Assembly (NCBI RefSeq): GCF_014639315.1
Contig: NZ_BMFY01000004.1
Location: forward strand, 1-64,000
Source: Sediminivirga luteola
GTDB lineage: Bacteria; Actinomycetota; Actinomycetes; Actinomycetales; Brevibacteriaceae
Length of the DNA stretch: 64,000 nt
Reading direction: 5' to 3'
A model generated the notes under the pieces. It had not been told where the DNA came from. It did not search any database and worked only from the letters and a program-made list of their open reading frames with translations. The translations under genes were made by a program, and so were the position numbers. Shown here piece by piece: positions 8,057 to 16,790 of this stretch. Numbering within the stretch: position 1 is the stretch's first letter; every line of letters starts with the position of its first letter.

Positions 8057-9421
8057 TCAGGCGAGGTCGTACTCCTCCAGCACGCTCGTGACCAGCGCCG
8101 CGATCGCCGAGCGCTCGGAGCGAGTCAGGGTGATATGGGCGAAGAGCTCGTGACCCTTGAGCTTCTCGATCACCGCGGCCACACCGTCATGGCGGCCCAC
8201 CCGCAGATTGTCCCGCTGCGCCACATCGTGGGTGAGCACCACCCGGGAGTTCTGCCCCAGACGGGAGAGCACCGTGAGCAGCACGTTCCGTTCCAGGGAC
8301 TGGGCCTCGTCGACGATCACGAAGGCGTCATGCAGGGACCGGCCGCGGATGTGGGTGAGCGGCAGGACCTCCAGCAGCTCCCGGTGCGCGATCTCATCCA
8401 GGACGTTCTTGCTGACCAGGGAACCCAGCGTGTCGTAGACCGCCTCGGCCCAGGGGTTCATCTTCTCCCCCTCGGAGCCGGGCAGATAGCCCAGGTTCTG
8501 GCCGCCGACGGCGTAGAGCGGGCGGAACACCATGATCTTCTTCTGCGTCCGCTTCTCCAGCACGGCGTCCAGGCCGGCCAGCAGCGCCAGCGCGGACTTG
8601 CCCGTGCCGGCCCGGCCGCCCAGGGAGACGATCCCGAGGGAAGGATCGAGGAGCATGTCGATCGCGATGCGCTGCTCGGCCGAGCGGCCGTGCACCCCGA
8701 ACACCTCCCCGTCGCCGCGTACCAGCTTCACCACGCCGGGTTCGGCGATCCGGCCCAGGGCCGAGCCGCGCGCTGACTGCATCACGAGGCCCTGGTTGAG
8801 TTCGCAGCCGTCCACCGCCTGGGTGCGCAGCTGGTGGCTGTCGAAGAGCTCACGCATCTCCGCCTCGTTCACGCTCACCTGCGCCAGGCCGGTGTACCCG
8901 GAGTCCACGGCGAGCTCGGCGAGGTACTCCTCGGCGGTGAGCCCGATCGCGGAGGCCTTGATCCGCAGCGGCACGTCCTTGGTCACCACGACGACATCGT
9001 CGCCCTGCTTCGCCAGCCGCAGGGCGACTCCCAGGATGACGGCGTCGGCGCTGGACCGGTCGATGCCACGCGGCAGATCGCTGAGGTCCCCGTGCGCCAG
9101 GTCCACCCTGAGGGTGCCGCCGGCCTCGCCGACCGGGATGGGCTGGGAGAGCGAACCGAACTCGGCGCGGAACTCGTCCAGGGTGCTCAGGGCGCGCCGG
9201 GCGGCGTATCCGAGTTCGGGGTGGTTGCGCTTTTCCTCCAGTTCCGAGACGACCATCAGCGGCACCACCACGTCGTGCTCCGCGAAGCGGAAGATGGCGT
9301 GCGGGTCCGAGAGCAGGACAGAGGTGTCGATGATGTAGGTGTGGACGGTGGTCGCCAGTCCGTTCTCCAGTGCGGTTGCGGGAGTGACGGCGGTGACTGG
9401 CGCATCGGCGATCGATGTCAT
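8057..9421 (-). CDS. PhoH-family protein with N-terminal PIN domain (PhoH2)
   Basis: The 454-residue protein joins a PIN ribonuclease domain (about residues 27-160; catalytic Asp32 in IIDTSVLL) to a PhoH ATPase domain. The latter has Walker [14 protein letters not shown] (about 268-280) and Walker [12 protein letters not shown]. In mycobacteria PhoH2 proteins act as ATP-dependent RNA helicase/RNases. Here no antitoxin-like partner gene lies directly upstream. The ATG at 9421 follows GAGGAA. The gene converges on the methyltransferase across a strong palindrome. Confidence 0.92.
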   Translation of the reverse strand: MTSIADAPVTAVTPATALENGLATTVHTYIIDTSVLLSDPHAIFRFAEHDVVVPLMVVSELEEKRNHPELGYAARRALSTLDEFRAEFGSLSQPIPVGEAGGTLRVDLAHGDLSDLPRGIDRSSADAVILGVALRLAKQGDDVVVVTKDVPLRIKASAIGLTAEEYLAELAVDSGYTGLAQVSVNEAEMRELFDSHQLRTQAVDGCELNQGLVMQSARGSALGRIAEPGVVKLVRGDGEVFGVHGRSAEQRIAIDMLLDPSLGIVSLGGRAGTGKSALALLAGLDAVLEKRTQKKIMVFRPLYAVGGQNLGYLPGSEGEKMNPWAEAVYDTLGSLVSKNVLDEIAHRELLEVLPLTHIRGRSLHDAFVIVDEAQSLERNVLLTVLSRLGQNSRVVLTHDVAQRDNLRVGRHDGVAAVIEKLKGHELFAHITLTRSERSAIAALVTSVLEEYDLA

Positions 9422-9730
9422 AGCAGATTCCTCGCTCGGCTCGTCCCTCCGGCGGCGTCATGCCTCCGGCAGGTGCCAATCGATCTGCCGATCCTTCCCC
9501 GTAGCGGCAGATCCAGTGGTCCTTCCCGGTTGCCTGCCTCCGGCGGGTCGGCGGTATGTCCGCCGACTGTCTTCAAACTACCCCTCAAAATGCGGGGTGA
9601 GCCGGAAGGCCACGCCCGGCGGGTGTGTCGGGAAAGTGAATTCCTCGTTACGCGCGGCGCTGTTCCAGCCGGCTGCACGCGCTCGCCGCGCTGGCTGTTT
9701 CCACCCGCGCCCGGCCCGGTGACGGCTCCG
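9422..9730. other. Intergenic spacer between phoH and the Z-prenyl synthase gene
   Basis: No coding potential is recognised. It contains a strong hairpin at 9547-9567 and a weaker ACCCC/GGGGT hairpin at 9580-9598. The promoter for phoH must lie in the lower half, but no clear boxes were seen. Confidence 0.4.
9547..9567 (-). terminator. Hairpin downstream of the Z-prenyl synthase gene
   Basis: Perfect 8-bp arms GTCGGCGG/CCGCCGAC close a 5-base loop about 165 bases beyond the stop codon. There is no U-tract, so it may be a Rho-independent terminator of the G+C-rich type or only a stabilising stem. Confidence 0.35.
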
Positions 9731-10576
9731 CTACTTGCCGAAGCGGCGGCTGCGCTGCTCGAAGGTGCGCAGCGCGCGCAGGAAGTCCGTGCGCCGGAAG
9801 TCCGGCCAGTACGCCTCGCAGAAGTAGAACTCGGAGTAGGCGCTCTGCCACATGAGGAAACCGGAGAGGCGCTGCTCGCCCGAGGTGCGGATGATCAGGT
9901 CGGGGTCCGGCTGGCCGCGGGTGTACAGGTGGTCGGCGATCTGCTCGGGGGTGAGTTCCTCGGCGACCTGCTCCAGCGTGGCACCCTCGGCTGCGCGCTG
10001 GCGCAGCAGGGAACGCGTCGCCTCGACGATCTCCTGGCGGCCACCGTAGCCGACGGCCACATTGACTGTGCCGGCGAGAGCGCCCTCGGTCTGGGCCATG
10101 CTCTGCTCCAGGGAGCGGCGCAGCGATTCGGGGATCAGCTCCTTCGCGCCGACCAGCCGCACCCGCCGGGTGCCCTGCGCTGCGATCCGGTCCACCACGC
10201 CGGAGATGATCTCCTCCAGCGCCTGCAGCTCTTCCCGGCCCCGGGAGAGATTCTCGGTGGACAGCAGGTACAGCGTCACCACGTCGATGCCCAGCTCATC
10301 GCACCAGCCCAGGAACTCCACCAGTTTCTCGGCGCCCACCTGATGGCCGTGGCGGGTGGTGGCGCCCAGCGTCTTGGCCCATCGGCGGTTGCCGTCGGTG
10401 ATGACGCCGACGTGCCTGGGCAGTTCCGCGGCGCCCCGGGCGCCCTCGTCCAGCGTCTTGAGGATGCGGCGGTCGTAGAGCCGGTACAGCCAGCCCGCCA
10501 GGGGGCCTCCGCTGCGCTTCGCCACCAGTGTGTGCTCCTCCCGAGGCCTGCTGCCCGCCGCGCCGGCAGGCTTCAC
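9731..10576 (-). CDS. uppS: Isoprenyl transferase (short-chain Z-prenyl diphosphate synthase-like)
   Basis: This cytoplasmic cis-prenyltransferase condenses isopentenyl diphosphate onto an allylic diphosphate to feed polyprenyl-phosphate carriers for the wall. The 281-residue protein has the catalytic Asp61 in ITDGNRRWA, the substrate loop LYLLSTENL and the C-terminal RTSGEQRLSGFLMWQSAYSE. TDGNRRW in place of the classical MDGNGRW resembles the mycobacterial Rv1086 (Z-farnesyl diphosphate synthase) branch rather than the long-chain enzyme. The hemolysin III gene lies divergently next to it, as Rv1085c does beside Rv1086. Product chain length is therefore uncertain. Confidence 0.9.
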   Translation of the reverse strand: MKPAGAAGSRPREEHTLVAKRSGGPLAGWLYRLYDRRILKTLDEGARGAAELPRHVGVITDGNRRWAKTLGATTRHGHQVGAEKLVEFLGWCDELGIDVVTLYLLSTENLSRGREELQALEEIISGVVDRIAAQGTRRVRLVGAKELIPESLRRSLEQSMAQTEGALAGTVNVAVGYGGRQEIVEATRSLLRQRAAEGATLEQVAEELTPEQIADHLYTRGQPDPDLIIRTSGEQRLSGFLMWQSAYSEFYFCEAYWPDFRRTDFLRALRTFEQRSRRFGK

Positions 10577-10713
10577 GTGTCAGCGCACCGCATGAGGCGG
10601 CACCCCGAGGGCACCGCGCACCGGCGGCGCGCGTCCCCAGGATACGCCAGGTTCGCTTCGCTACCATGAGAGACGCCCGCCCACGGCGCGGCAGACCCGA
10701 GAAGGAGCACGAG

Positions 10714-11436
10714 GTGCCGATGACCCCTGACCAGCCGGTGACCGCCCAGGCGGCAGACGACGACGCCGGGCCGATCGAACAGGCGGTGCAGCGGGTCAGG
10801 CCCCGCCTGCGCGGCTGGTTCCACGTCGGCGCGTTCCCGGTGGCCGTCATCGGCGGCCTGGTCCTGGTGGTGCTCGCGCCGACCGTCTCGATGCGGTTCG
10901 CCTGCGCGGTCTTCGCGCTGACCGGGATGCTGCTGTTCGGCACCTCCGCGGTGTATCACCGCGGGTCCTGGTCCGTCACCGTGAAGGCGCATCTGCGGCG
11001 CTGGGACCATTCGAACATCTTCCTCATCATCGCCGGCACCTACACCCCCGTGGCGGTGATGCTGCTGCCGCCCACGCAGATGGTCTGGCTGCTGTCGATC
11101 GTGTGGGCAGGTGCGCTGATCGGAGTGGTGTTCCGGGTGTTCTGGACCTCGGCGCCGCGCTGGCTCTACGTGCCGTGTTACATCGCGATGGGCGTGGCCG
11201 GCGTCGGGTACATGGGGTACATCTTCGACGCCTCGGTCCCGGTGGGGATCCTGATCATCGTCGGCGGCGTCTTCTACATCGGCGGCGCGGTGGTGTACGG
11301 GCTCAAACGGCCTGATCCGGTGCCGCATGTGTTCGGCTTCCATGAGATCTTCCACGCCTGCACCATCGTCGGCTACGGCAGCCACTTCGCCGGGCTCGTC
11401 GTCGCCGCTGTCACCATGTGGGATCCGGCGGTCTGA
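10714..11436 (+). CDS. Hemolysin III family membrane protein (PAQR-like)
   Basis: The product of about 240 residues has seven predicted membrane segments and the family marks: SAVYHR after the second segment, HSNIFLIIAGTYTPV in the third and FHACTIVGYGSHFAG at the end. These His/Ser/Asp residues form the putative metal site of PAQR/HlyIII proteins. Many members have no hemolytic activity, so a role in membrane lipid handling is as likely. GAAGGAG at 10701 sits 7 bases before the GTG at 10714 and 13 before an ATG at 10720; I prefer the GTG. A TACCAT box at 10661 is a candidate -10. Confidence 0.88.
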   Translation: MPMTPDQPVTAQAADDDAGPIEQAVQRVRPRLRGWFHVGAFPVAVIGGLVLVVLAPTVSMRFACAVFALTGMLLFGTSAVYHRGSWSVTVKAHLRRWDHSNIFLIIAGTYTPVAVMLLPPTQMVWLLSIVWAGALIGVVFRVFWTSAPRWLYVPCYIAMGVAGVGYMGYIFDASVPVGILIIVGGVFYIGGAVVYGLKRPDPVPHVFGFHEIFHACTIVGYGSHFAGLVVAAVTMWDPAV

Positions 11437-11528
11437 GCGGGCCTCGCCGGGGCGGCGGAACCGGCCATGATTCCGGGCGCGTGCGCTAATGCCACGTGAG
11501 CACCCACGGAATTAGTGCATACCCCCGG

Positions 11529-11588
11529 CGCTATCTACCCGGCTGGCCCCGCCGGCGCAGCGCTGTCTACCCGGCTGGCCCCGCCGGC
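11529..11588. repeat. Two-copy 32-bp tandem repeat
   Basis: A 28-bp unit (CGCTATCTACCCGGCTGG...) occurs at 11529-11556 and 11561-11588 with a single mismatch and a 4-base gap. It lies in the convergent spacer between the hemolysin III gene and the next minus-strand gene. Each unit also holds a small GGC/GCC dyad. Confidence 0.6.
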
Positions 11589-11630
11589 AGCCCGGGGCCG
11601 GTGTCCCGGGAAGACGCCGGGATGCCACCC

Positions 11631-12062
11631 TCACTGGGAGGCTTCGCCGGTTCTGCGCTGGGTCTCGCTCTCGCGGTGCTGAGAATCGCCCGCCCCGCTC
11701 TGGGGATCACCGGCCACCGGCTCGGCACCGGTACCGTGCTGGGCTTCGCCGGTATTGCGGTGCGTGTCCGAGTCGCCGCGTTCGGTGATGGGATACGGCG
11801 AGCGCATCATCTCCTTGGCCCGCATCCGCCGGATCCGCCGGACCATGTCCCTGGCCAGGAGCAACGCGCAGGCGGCGATGAAGAAGGTTGCCAGGAACCC
11901 TTCGATGCCGGGGGTGACGTCCTCGTCTGGAGGCGGCGTGCCCGGCTCGCGGGTCTGCGCCGTCGCGGCGATCTGCACGTCCGGGACGGGGGCGCCGATG
12001 AGGGTGCTCCCCGATCCGGTCGAATCAACGGTCGTGAAGGCGGAAGGCACTGCGGAAGTCAC
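11631..12062 (-). CDS. Small single-pass membrane protein
   Basis: The 143-residue protein has an extracytoplasmic N-terminal part rich in Ser/Thr/Pro, one membrane segment (about residues 55-73, FLATFFIAACALLLARDMV) followed by a strongly basic RRIRRMRAKE stop-transfer, and a polar, repetitive Gly/Glu/Gln tail. This suggests the N-terminus outside and the tail inside. It starts at a GTG 6 bases after a TAGGCT box. Its place between the hemolysin III gene and mca fits the small conserved gene near mca in mycobacteria (Rv1083), but sequence identity cannot be tested here. Function unknown. Confidence 0.7.
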   Translation of the reverse strand: MTSAVPSAFTTVDSTGSGSTLIGAPVPDVQIAATAQTREPGTPPPDEDVTPGIEGFLATFFIAACALLLARDMVRRIRRMRAKEMMRSPYPITERGDSDTHRNTGEAQHGTGAEPVAGDPQSGAGDSQHRESETQRRTGEASQ

Positions 12063-12068
12063 CGGACA

Positions 12069-12074
12069 AGCCTA
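12069..12074 (-). promoter_or_regulatory. Candidate -10 box, leaderless spacing
   Basis: TAGGCT on the minus strand ends 6 bases before the GTG start of the small membrane protein gene. No -35 was recognised. Confidence 0.4.
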
Positions 12075-12218
12075 TCGCGGCTGGCTCACAGTTCGCTGGG
12101 GACGCCTGGACACCAGGTACGGCCGCGGCGTGCGCGATGCGCGAGAAGCCGCCGCACCACCCGGAACACGTCCCGAGCGAGCCGACACATCCGACCGGTT
12201 TCTCTGCCGGGTCCCATA

Positions 12219-12269
12219 CCGCCCGTATGCGGGCGGCCGCCAGTGACCGGCAACCGCCCGTATACGGGC
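12219..12269 (-). terminator. Two tandem hairpins downstream of the FAA-hydrolase operon
   Basis: CCGCCCG-tatg-CGGGCGG (12219-12236) is followed by GCCCG-tata-CGGGC (12256-12269). The near-repeated stems sit 42 bases past the last gene of the ABC-importer operon, so they probably end it. No U-tract is present. Confidence 0.5.
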
Positions 12270-12310
12270 TCGGCGATATTCACCTCGCGTCCAGGCCCCG
12301 CCCGCAGACG

Positions 12311-13180
12311 TCAGACCGAGACCGCCGCCGCGGAACGGTCGAAGGACACCGGGTTCACCAGAGCGCCCAGTCCTTCGACCTCGCAGGTGACGGTCTGCCC
12401 CTCGCGCAGGAACGGCGTGCCCTCCATGCCCAGCGCCACGCCGTGCGGCGTGCCGGTCCAGAGCACATCGCCGGGTTCGAGGGTGATCACCCGGGAGAGG
12501 TACTCGATGAGGAACGGGATCGAGAAGATCATGTTCCTGGTGTTCGAGGACTGACGGACCTCTCCGTCGACGGTCGTGCTCAGATCGAGATCCTGCGGAT
12601 CGGGGACGGCATCGGCGGTGGTGATCCACGGACCGATCGGCCCGAAGGTGTCCATCCCCTTGGCGAGGTCGTACTGCTTGTCGTCCCGCTGCCGGTTGCG
12701 CGCCGAGACGTCGTTGCCCACCAGGTAGCCGGCGACGTAGTCGAGAGCCTCGTCCTGGGAGACCGCGCTGGCGGTGCGTCCGATCAGCACGACGAGTTCG
12801 ACCTCGTAGTCCACCTCCTCGGTGTAGGCGTTGTCGGCCACGATCCGCTCACCGGAGCCGATGAACGACGAGGGGAACTTGGAGAAGAGCACCGGCTTCT
12901 CCGGCAGGTCGCTGCCGGTCTCCTTCACGTGCAGGGCGTAGTTGCGGCCGATGGCCAGGGACTTGGGCGGGCGGACGACCGGCGCCAGGAACTCCCCCGG
13001 TGTCACCACCGCCTCGGCCGGCGCCTGCGCGATCCGTTCCCGGATGGCCGGGATCTGCTGCACCACCGCGGCGCTGTCACTCAGCTCGAAGCCGAGCGCG
13101 CTCAGGGAGTACCAGGTGTCATCACCGTCGCTGGCGGCGTAGACGATGTCGCCGGCGGTGGTGACTCGTGCGATTCTCAT
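12311..13180 (-). CDS. Fumarylacetoacetate-hydrolase family protein
   Basis: The 289-residue protein is of the FAH superfamily, which cleaves or decarboxylates C-C bonds in diketo acids from aromatic degradation. Metal-ligand motifs typical of the family are visible in EEVDYEVELVVLIG (Glu residues near 123-129) and GNDVSARNRQRDD. The substrate cannot be told. Its start overlaps the stop of the upstream permease gene (ATGA), so it is the last gene of the SBP-ATPase-permease-hydrolase operon and probably processes the imported compound. A much longer frame starting within the permease gene is rejected as a shadow. Confidence 0.88.
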   Translation of the reverse strand: MRIARVTTAGDIVYAASDGDDTWYSLSALGFELSDSAAVVQQIPAIRERIAQAPAEAVVTPGEFLAPVVRPPKSLAIGRNYALHVKETGSDLPEKPVLFSKFPSSFIGSGERIVADNAYTEEVDYEVELVVLIGRTASAVSQDEALDYVAGYLVGNDVSARNRQRDDKQYDLAKGMDTFGPIGPWITTADAVPDPQDLDLSTTVDGEVRQSSNTRNMIFSIPFLIEYLSRVITLEPGDVLWTGTPHGVALGMEGTPFLREGQTVTCEVEGLGALVNPVSFDRSAAAVSV

Positions 13181-14064
13181 TTCTTCTCCTTCTTCCGTGT
13201 GATCGAGGTGACGTCCCAGAACGCGAACTTCCGCTGCGCCCAGGAGATGGCTCCGAAGAGGATGAGGCCCAGGATGCTCAGGTAGAAGATCAGGGCGAAC
13301 ACCCGGTCGAGTGCGATGCGTGAGGCGGCCACCCTCACCTGTTCGCCGAAGCCCACGCCTCCGCCGATGAACTCCGCGGCGACCGCGCCGGTCACGGCGG
13401 AGACGATGGCGATCTTCAGCCCCGCGAAGATGAACGGCAGCGCCCGCATGATCCGCAGCTTCCAGAAGATGTCCCAGCTGCTGGCGCGCATGGAACGGAA
13501 CAGCTTGACCTCGTCCTCGGAGGCGGCGGACATCCCGGCGGCGGTGTTGATGATCACCGGGAAGACGGACATGAACGCGGCCATGAGGAACTTCGAGGAG
13601 ATCCCGAAGCCGAACCAGGCGATGAAGACCGGTGTGAAGGCGATCTTGGGGCTGGCCTCGACCACGACGAACAGCGGCATCACGGCGCGCTGGCCGAACC
13701 GCGTCTGGCCGATCCACAGCCCGAGCAGGAAGCCGACCGCCGACGCCAGCAGGAAGCCCAGGACGATCTCCTGGATGGTCAGCCAGAGCTGGCCGAGCAG
13801 GAAGCCGCCGGTGGCCAGCTGGACTGCCACCACGCCGATCTCCTCGATCACCGCCAGCGGCGGGGGCAGGATGATCTCCGAGACGCCGCCGACGGCAACG
13901 ATCAGCTGCCAGAACGCCAGGACGACGATGACCACGAGCAACACGGCGATGGGCTGGGGCAGGTTGTTCAGGAACGAGCCGGCCCGGCCCAGCCCGCTGC
14001 GTTTCCGTCGCCGGCCGCCGGCGCTGCGCGGTTCACGTCCCGATACGGGTGTCGTCAGTGCCAT
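13177..14064 (-). CDS. ABC transporter permease (SsuC/TauC/ThiX type)
   Basis: The 295-residue inner-membrane protein has six predicted membrane segments after a basic 30-residue N-terminal tail. The EAA coupling loop is represented by RASSWDIFWKLRIMRALPFIFAG, where the cytoplasmic helix contacts the ATPase. It belongs to the nitrate/sulfonate/taurine/pyrimidine-precursor importer group. It follows the ATPase gene by 15 bases and overlaps the hydrolase gene. With one permease gene only, it must act as a homodimer. Confidence 0.9.
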   Translation of the reverse strand: MALTTPVSGREPRSAGGRRRKRSGLGRAGSFLNNLPQPIAVLLVVIVVLAFWQLIVAVGGVSEIILPPPLAVIEEIGVVAVQLATGGFLLGQLWLTIQEIVLGFLLASAVGFLLGLWIGQTRFGQRAVMPLFVVVEASPKIAFTPVFIAWFGFGISSKFLMAAFMSVFPVIINTAAGMSAASEDEVKLFRSMRASSWDIFWKLRIMRALPFIFAGLKIAIVSAVTGAVAAEFIGGGVGFGEQVRVAASRIALDRVFALIFYLSILGLILFGAISWAQRKFAFWDVTSITRKKEKK

Positions 14065-14079
14065 GGGGGCATCGCCTCC

Positions 14080-14874
14080 TCACGAATCCTCGTGCCCGCG
14101 GTCCAGCGCGCGGCGGACCCGCCCGGTGTAGTCCACGAACGCCGGCAGTGCCATGGTGTCCAGGGTGCGAGGCCGGGGCAGGTCGATGTCGATCACCTCG
14201 GAGATGCGGCCGGGCCGGGCGGACATGGCGTAGACCCGGTCCGAGAGCAGGACGGCTTCCGGGATGGAGTGGGTGACCAGCACGACGGTGGCGTCCCGCG
14301 CGGCCGCGATGCGCTGGAGTTCGAGGTCCATGCGTTCGCGGGTCAGCTCGTCCAGGGCGCCGAAGGGCTCGTCCAACAGCAGGACGTCCGGTTCGGTGAT
14401 GAGCATCCGGCAGATGGCGGCGCGCTGGGCCATGCCGCCGGAGAGCTCCCCGGGGTAGCGTCGTTCGAAGCCGGCCAGGCCCACTCTCTGGAGCAGATCC
14501 TCGGCCTGGTCGCGGTAGGCCTTGGTGCGGCGTTTGCCGTGGCGCAGCTCGATCGGCAGGAGGACGTTCTCCACGGTGGTGCGCCACGGCAGCAGGGTGG
14601 CCCGCTGGAACATGATGCCGACCTCGTCGGGCGGTCCGTCCACGTCCTCCCCGTTGAGCAGGACGGTGCCCCGGCTCGGTTCCAGCAGCCCGGCCATGAT
14701 CGTCAGCAGGGTCGACTTGCCGCAGCCGCTGGGCCCGATGAAGGAGACCACCTGCCCCTGCAGGATCCGCAGGTCGATGTCCTGCAGGGCGTGCACCTCC
14801 GCGGCGTCGAACACATGGTCCAGGCCCTCGATGCGGTAGACCGTCCGCGTTCCCTCCAGGGTGCCGGCGCTCAT
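14080..14874 (-). CDS. ABC transporter ATP-binding protein (SsuB/TauB type)
   Basis: The 264-residue ATPase has Walker A GPSGCGKST (47-55), a Q-loop in MFQRATLLPW, the signature LSGGMAQRAAI and Walker B VLLLDEPFGALDE, with the switch His in VTHSIPEAVLLSD. These are the motifs of nitrate/sulfonate-type importers. The ATG at 14874 overlaps the substrate-binding-protein stop (ATGA). An in-frame longer reading into that gene is a shadow. Confidence 0.92.
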   Translation of the reverse strand: MSAGTLEGTRTVYRIEGLDHVFDAAEVHALQDIDLRILQGQVVSFIGPSGCGKSTLLTIMAGLLEPSRGTVLLNGEDVDGPPDEVGIMFQRATLLPWRTTVENVLLPIELRHGKRRTKAYRDQAEDLLQRVGLAGFERRYPGELSGGMAQRAAICRMLITEPDVLLLDEPFGALDELTRERMDLELQRIAAARDATVVLVTHSIPEAVLLSDRVYAMSARPGRISEVIDIDLPRPRTLDTMALPAFVDYTGRVRRALDRGHEDS

Positions 14875-15890
14875 GGCTGGAACCCGTCCACAAGGTCGTT
14901 GGTGTACACCTGGTCGACGTCCACCTGGCCCTCCTCCACGTGGCCGGCGTCGACGGCGTCCTGGAGCATGGCTTCCCAGTCCTCCGCGCGCATGCTTCCC
15001 CACGGGTCCTCCGGGTACGGCGAGACGCGGGTGAGCGCGCTGATCTCCAGCAGGCGCGTGGCGTAGTCGCGGTCTTCGACCTCCTGGGGCTGGTACTCGG
15101 CGCAGTTGTCGATGGCCTGGTCGGGGTTCTCCTCCGCCCATTGCACCGCGCGGTAGAAGCCCTTGCCGAAGGCTTCGAGCGCTTCCGGCTCGGAGTCGAT
15201 CAGGTCCCGCGGTGCGGCGTAGCCGTTGCCGAACATGTAGTCCACGTCCGGGGGCGTGATGTCCAGCAGGCTGAAGCCGGCGTTCTCGATGGTGGCGAAT
15301 CCGTCCGAGGAGGCGGCATAGGCGTCGATGTCCCCGCGTTCAAACGCGGCCACCGCCTGTCCGCCCTCGCCCACGGTGAGCTTCTCGAAACCGTCCTCGC
15401 CGACTCCGGCGCCGTCCATGATGACGTCGACGAAGACGACCTCGTTGCCGTCCGCGGTGGCGACGCCGACCGTCTTCCCGGCCAGGTCCTCCGGGCCGGT
15501 GATGCCGGAGTCCTCCGGGGCGATGAGGAAGAACGAGCCGCCAGGGCTGGCGTTCATGAAATAGACCACGTCCTCGCCGCGCGCCTGGGCGGCCATGACC
15601 GGGACCGCCCCGGGGCCGCCGAAGTCGGCCTGACCGGCGAGCATCGCCTGCAGGACGGCGGAGGAACCGTTGACGGCCTCCACCTGCAGATCCAGGCCCT
15701 CCTCTTCGAAGAACCCCTCGGCCAGCGCCGAGTAGACGGGGAAGTTCAGGACGCAGCTGGTGTTGGCCAGCACCACGGTGAGTGAGCTGCCGTCGCCCTG
15801 TTCGCCGGCGGCTTCCTCCGCCGCCGGCCCGGAGCAGGCGGCCACCGGTAAGGCGAGCACGGCGCTGAGGGCAATCAATCGCTTCTTCAT
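14871..15890 (-). CDS. ABC transporter substrate-binding lipoprotein (NMT1/SsuA-like)
   Basis: The 339-residue secreted protein has a short basic N-terminus, a hydrophobic core and a lipobox ending PVAAC (Cys19), so it should be lipid-anchored. The mature part has the two-lobe NMT1/SsuA pattern (GYSALAEGFFEEEGL-like start, GKTVGVATADGNE hinge region). It begins the importer operon, divergent from a GntR regulator whose likely operator is 64 bases upstream of the start. The ligand is unknown. The FAA hydrolase at the end of the operon hints at an aromatic or keto-acid compound. Confidence 0.9.
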   Translation of the reverse strand: MKKRLIALSAVLALPVAACSGPAAEEAAGEQGDGSSLTVVLANTSCVLNFPVYSALAEGFFEEEGLDLQVEAVNGSSAVLQAMLAGQADFGGPGAVPVMAAQARGEDVVYFMNASPGGSFFLIAPEDSGITGPEDLAGKTVGVATADGNEVVFVDVIMDGAGVGEDGFEKLTVGEGGQAVAAFERGDIDAYAASSDGFATIENAGFSLLDITPPDVDYMFGNGYAAPRDLIDSEPEALEAFGKGFYRAVQWAEENPDQAIDNCAEYQPQEVEDRDYATRLLEISALTRVSPYPEDPWGSMRAEDWEAMLQDAVDAGHVEEGQVDVDQVYTNDLVDGFQP

Positions 15891-15953
15891 GTGACGACCT
15901 CTTTGTCGTTGTGTCGTTGCGATGGGTGATTCGTCGGCGGCGCCTATGCCGAA

Positions 15954-15971
15954 TAATCGTTATAACGATTA
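15954..15971. promoter_or_regulatory. Perfect 18-bp palindrome, candidate GntR operator
   Basis: TAATCGTTATAACGATTA is a perfect dyad in the spacer between the divergent importer operon and the GntR gene. It ends 4 bases before a TAATCT -10 candidate (15976-15981) for the regulator, so binding would cover its -35 region and could also block the opposite promoter. Confidence 0.7.
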
Positions 15972-16024
15972 GGGGTAATCTAGGGGACGGTACGATCGGC
16001 GTCAACCGTCCGGAGAAGAGGAGC

Positions 16025-16783
16025 ATGGCCGAACCACACGCAATCCGCCGCATGTCGGAAGAGCTCGCAGCGCACAGCGTCCAGCCGCGCAGCCAGGGCT
16101 ATGCGCTGCCCGGGCTGACCACGCGGGCGAGTGAGTTGGTGACCCTGATCGAGGCGAAGATCGAGGACGAGGGGCTGCAGCCGGGCGCGCATCTGGGCAC
16201 CAAGGAGGATCTGAGGAAGCTCTCCGGCATGGCGCGGGCCACCGTCAACGAGGCCGTGCGGCTGTTGTGCGACCGCGGCCGGGTGGAGATGCGGCCGGGG
16301 CCAGGCGGCGGGATCTTCGTGGCGGCGCCGACGCCGATGGTGCAGCTGGGAAGGCTGTTCCTCTCGGTCGGCGACCAGGCCACGCATACCAGTCAGGTGG
16401 CGGCGGTGCGGGATCATCTGGAGTCGATGATCGTGGAGGAGGCAGTCCGGCACCGCAGTGCCGAGGACCTCCGGGACCTGGATTCATGCCTGGAGCGGAT
16501 CAAGGCGCAGCGGGAGGCGAAGGAGTTCTTGTCGGCGGTGTGGACGCTGCATGAGCGGATCGCCGTGATCACCCCGAACGCGGTGCTGCGCACGACGTAC
16601 CTGGGTCTCATGCAGGGCATCCGCACCGGAGTGACGGCGGTGGAGCGGACCACGGATTCGGACCGGGAGTACTTCGACAAGCGGATCGCCGCGCACGAGG
16701 CGCTGGTAGAGGCGATCAGGTCCGGGGACCCCGAGGCGGTACCGGAGGCGATCCGGATCCATCACGCCACCGAGAAGGGGTGA
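16025..16783 (+). CDS. GntR-family (FadR/FCD-type) transcriptional regulator
   Basis: The 252-residue protein has an N-terminal winged helix (about residues 30-100, with the recognition segment SGMARATVNEAVRLLCDRGRV and wing RPGPGGGIFV) and an all-helical FCD-like ligand domain with the pattern of Asp/His metal ligands (RDHLE..., HERI, AAHEALVEAI, IHH). A GAGAAGAGGAG site precedes the ATG at 16025. It is divergent from the ABC importer/FAA-hydrolase operon and most likely represses it until the imported compound binds. Only 7 bases separate it from the convergent mca gene. Confidence 0.9.
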   Translation: MAEPHAIRRMSEELAAHSVQPRSQGYALPGLTTRASELVTLIEAKIEDEGLQPGAHLGTKEDLRKLSGMARATVNEAVRLLCDRGRVEMRPGPGGGIFVAAPTPMVQLGRLFLSVGDQATHTSQVAAVRDHLESMIVEEAVRHRSAEDLRDLDSCLERIKAQREAKEFLSAVWTLHERIAVITPNAVLRTTYLGLMQGIRTGVTAVERTTDSDREYFDKRIAAHEALVEAIRSGDPEAVPEAIRIHHATEKG

Positions 16784-16790
16784 GGAAAGC

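Noticed and set aside
11529-11588. CRISPR-like repeat
   Set aside because: Only two copies with a 4-base gap; no spacers and no cas genes.
13181-13717. Extended reading of the FAA-hydrolase frame into the permease gene
   Set aside because: The added residues are Arg/His-rich and overlap the permease coding sequence; the ATG at 13180 gives the family N-terminus.
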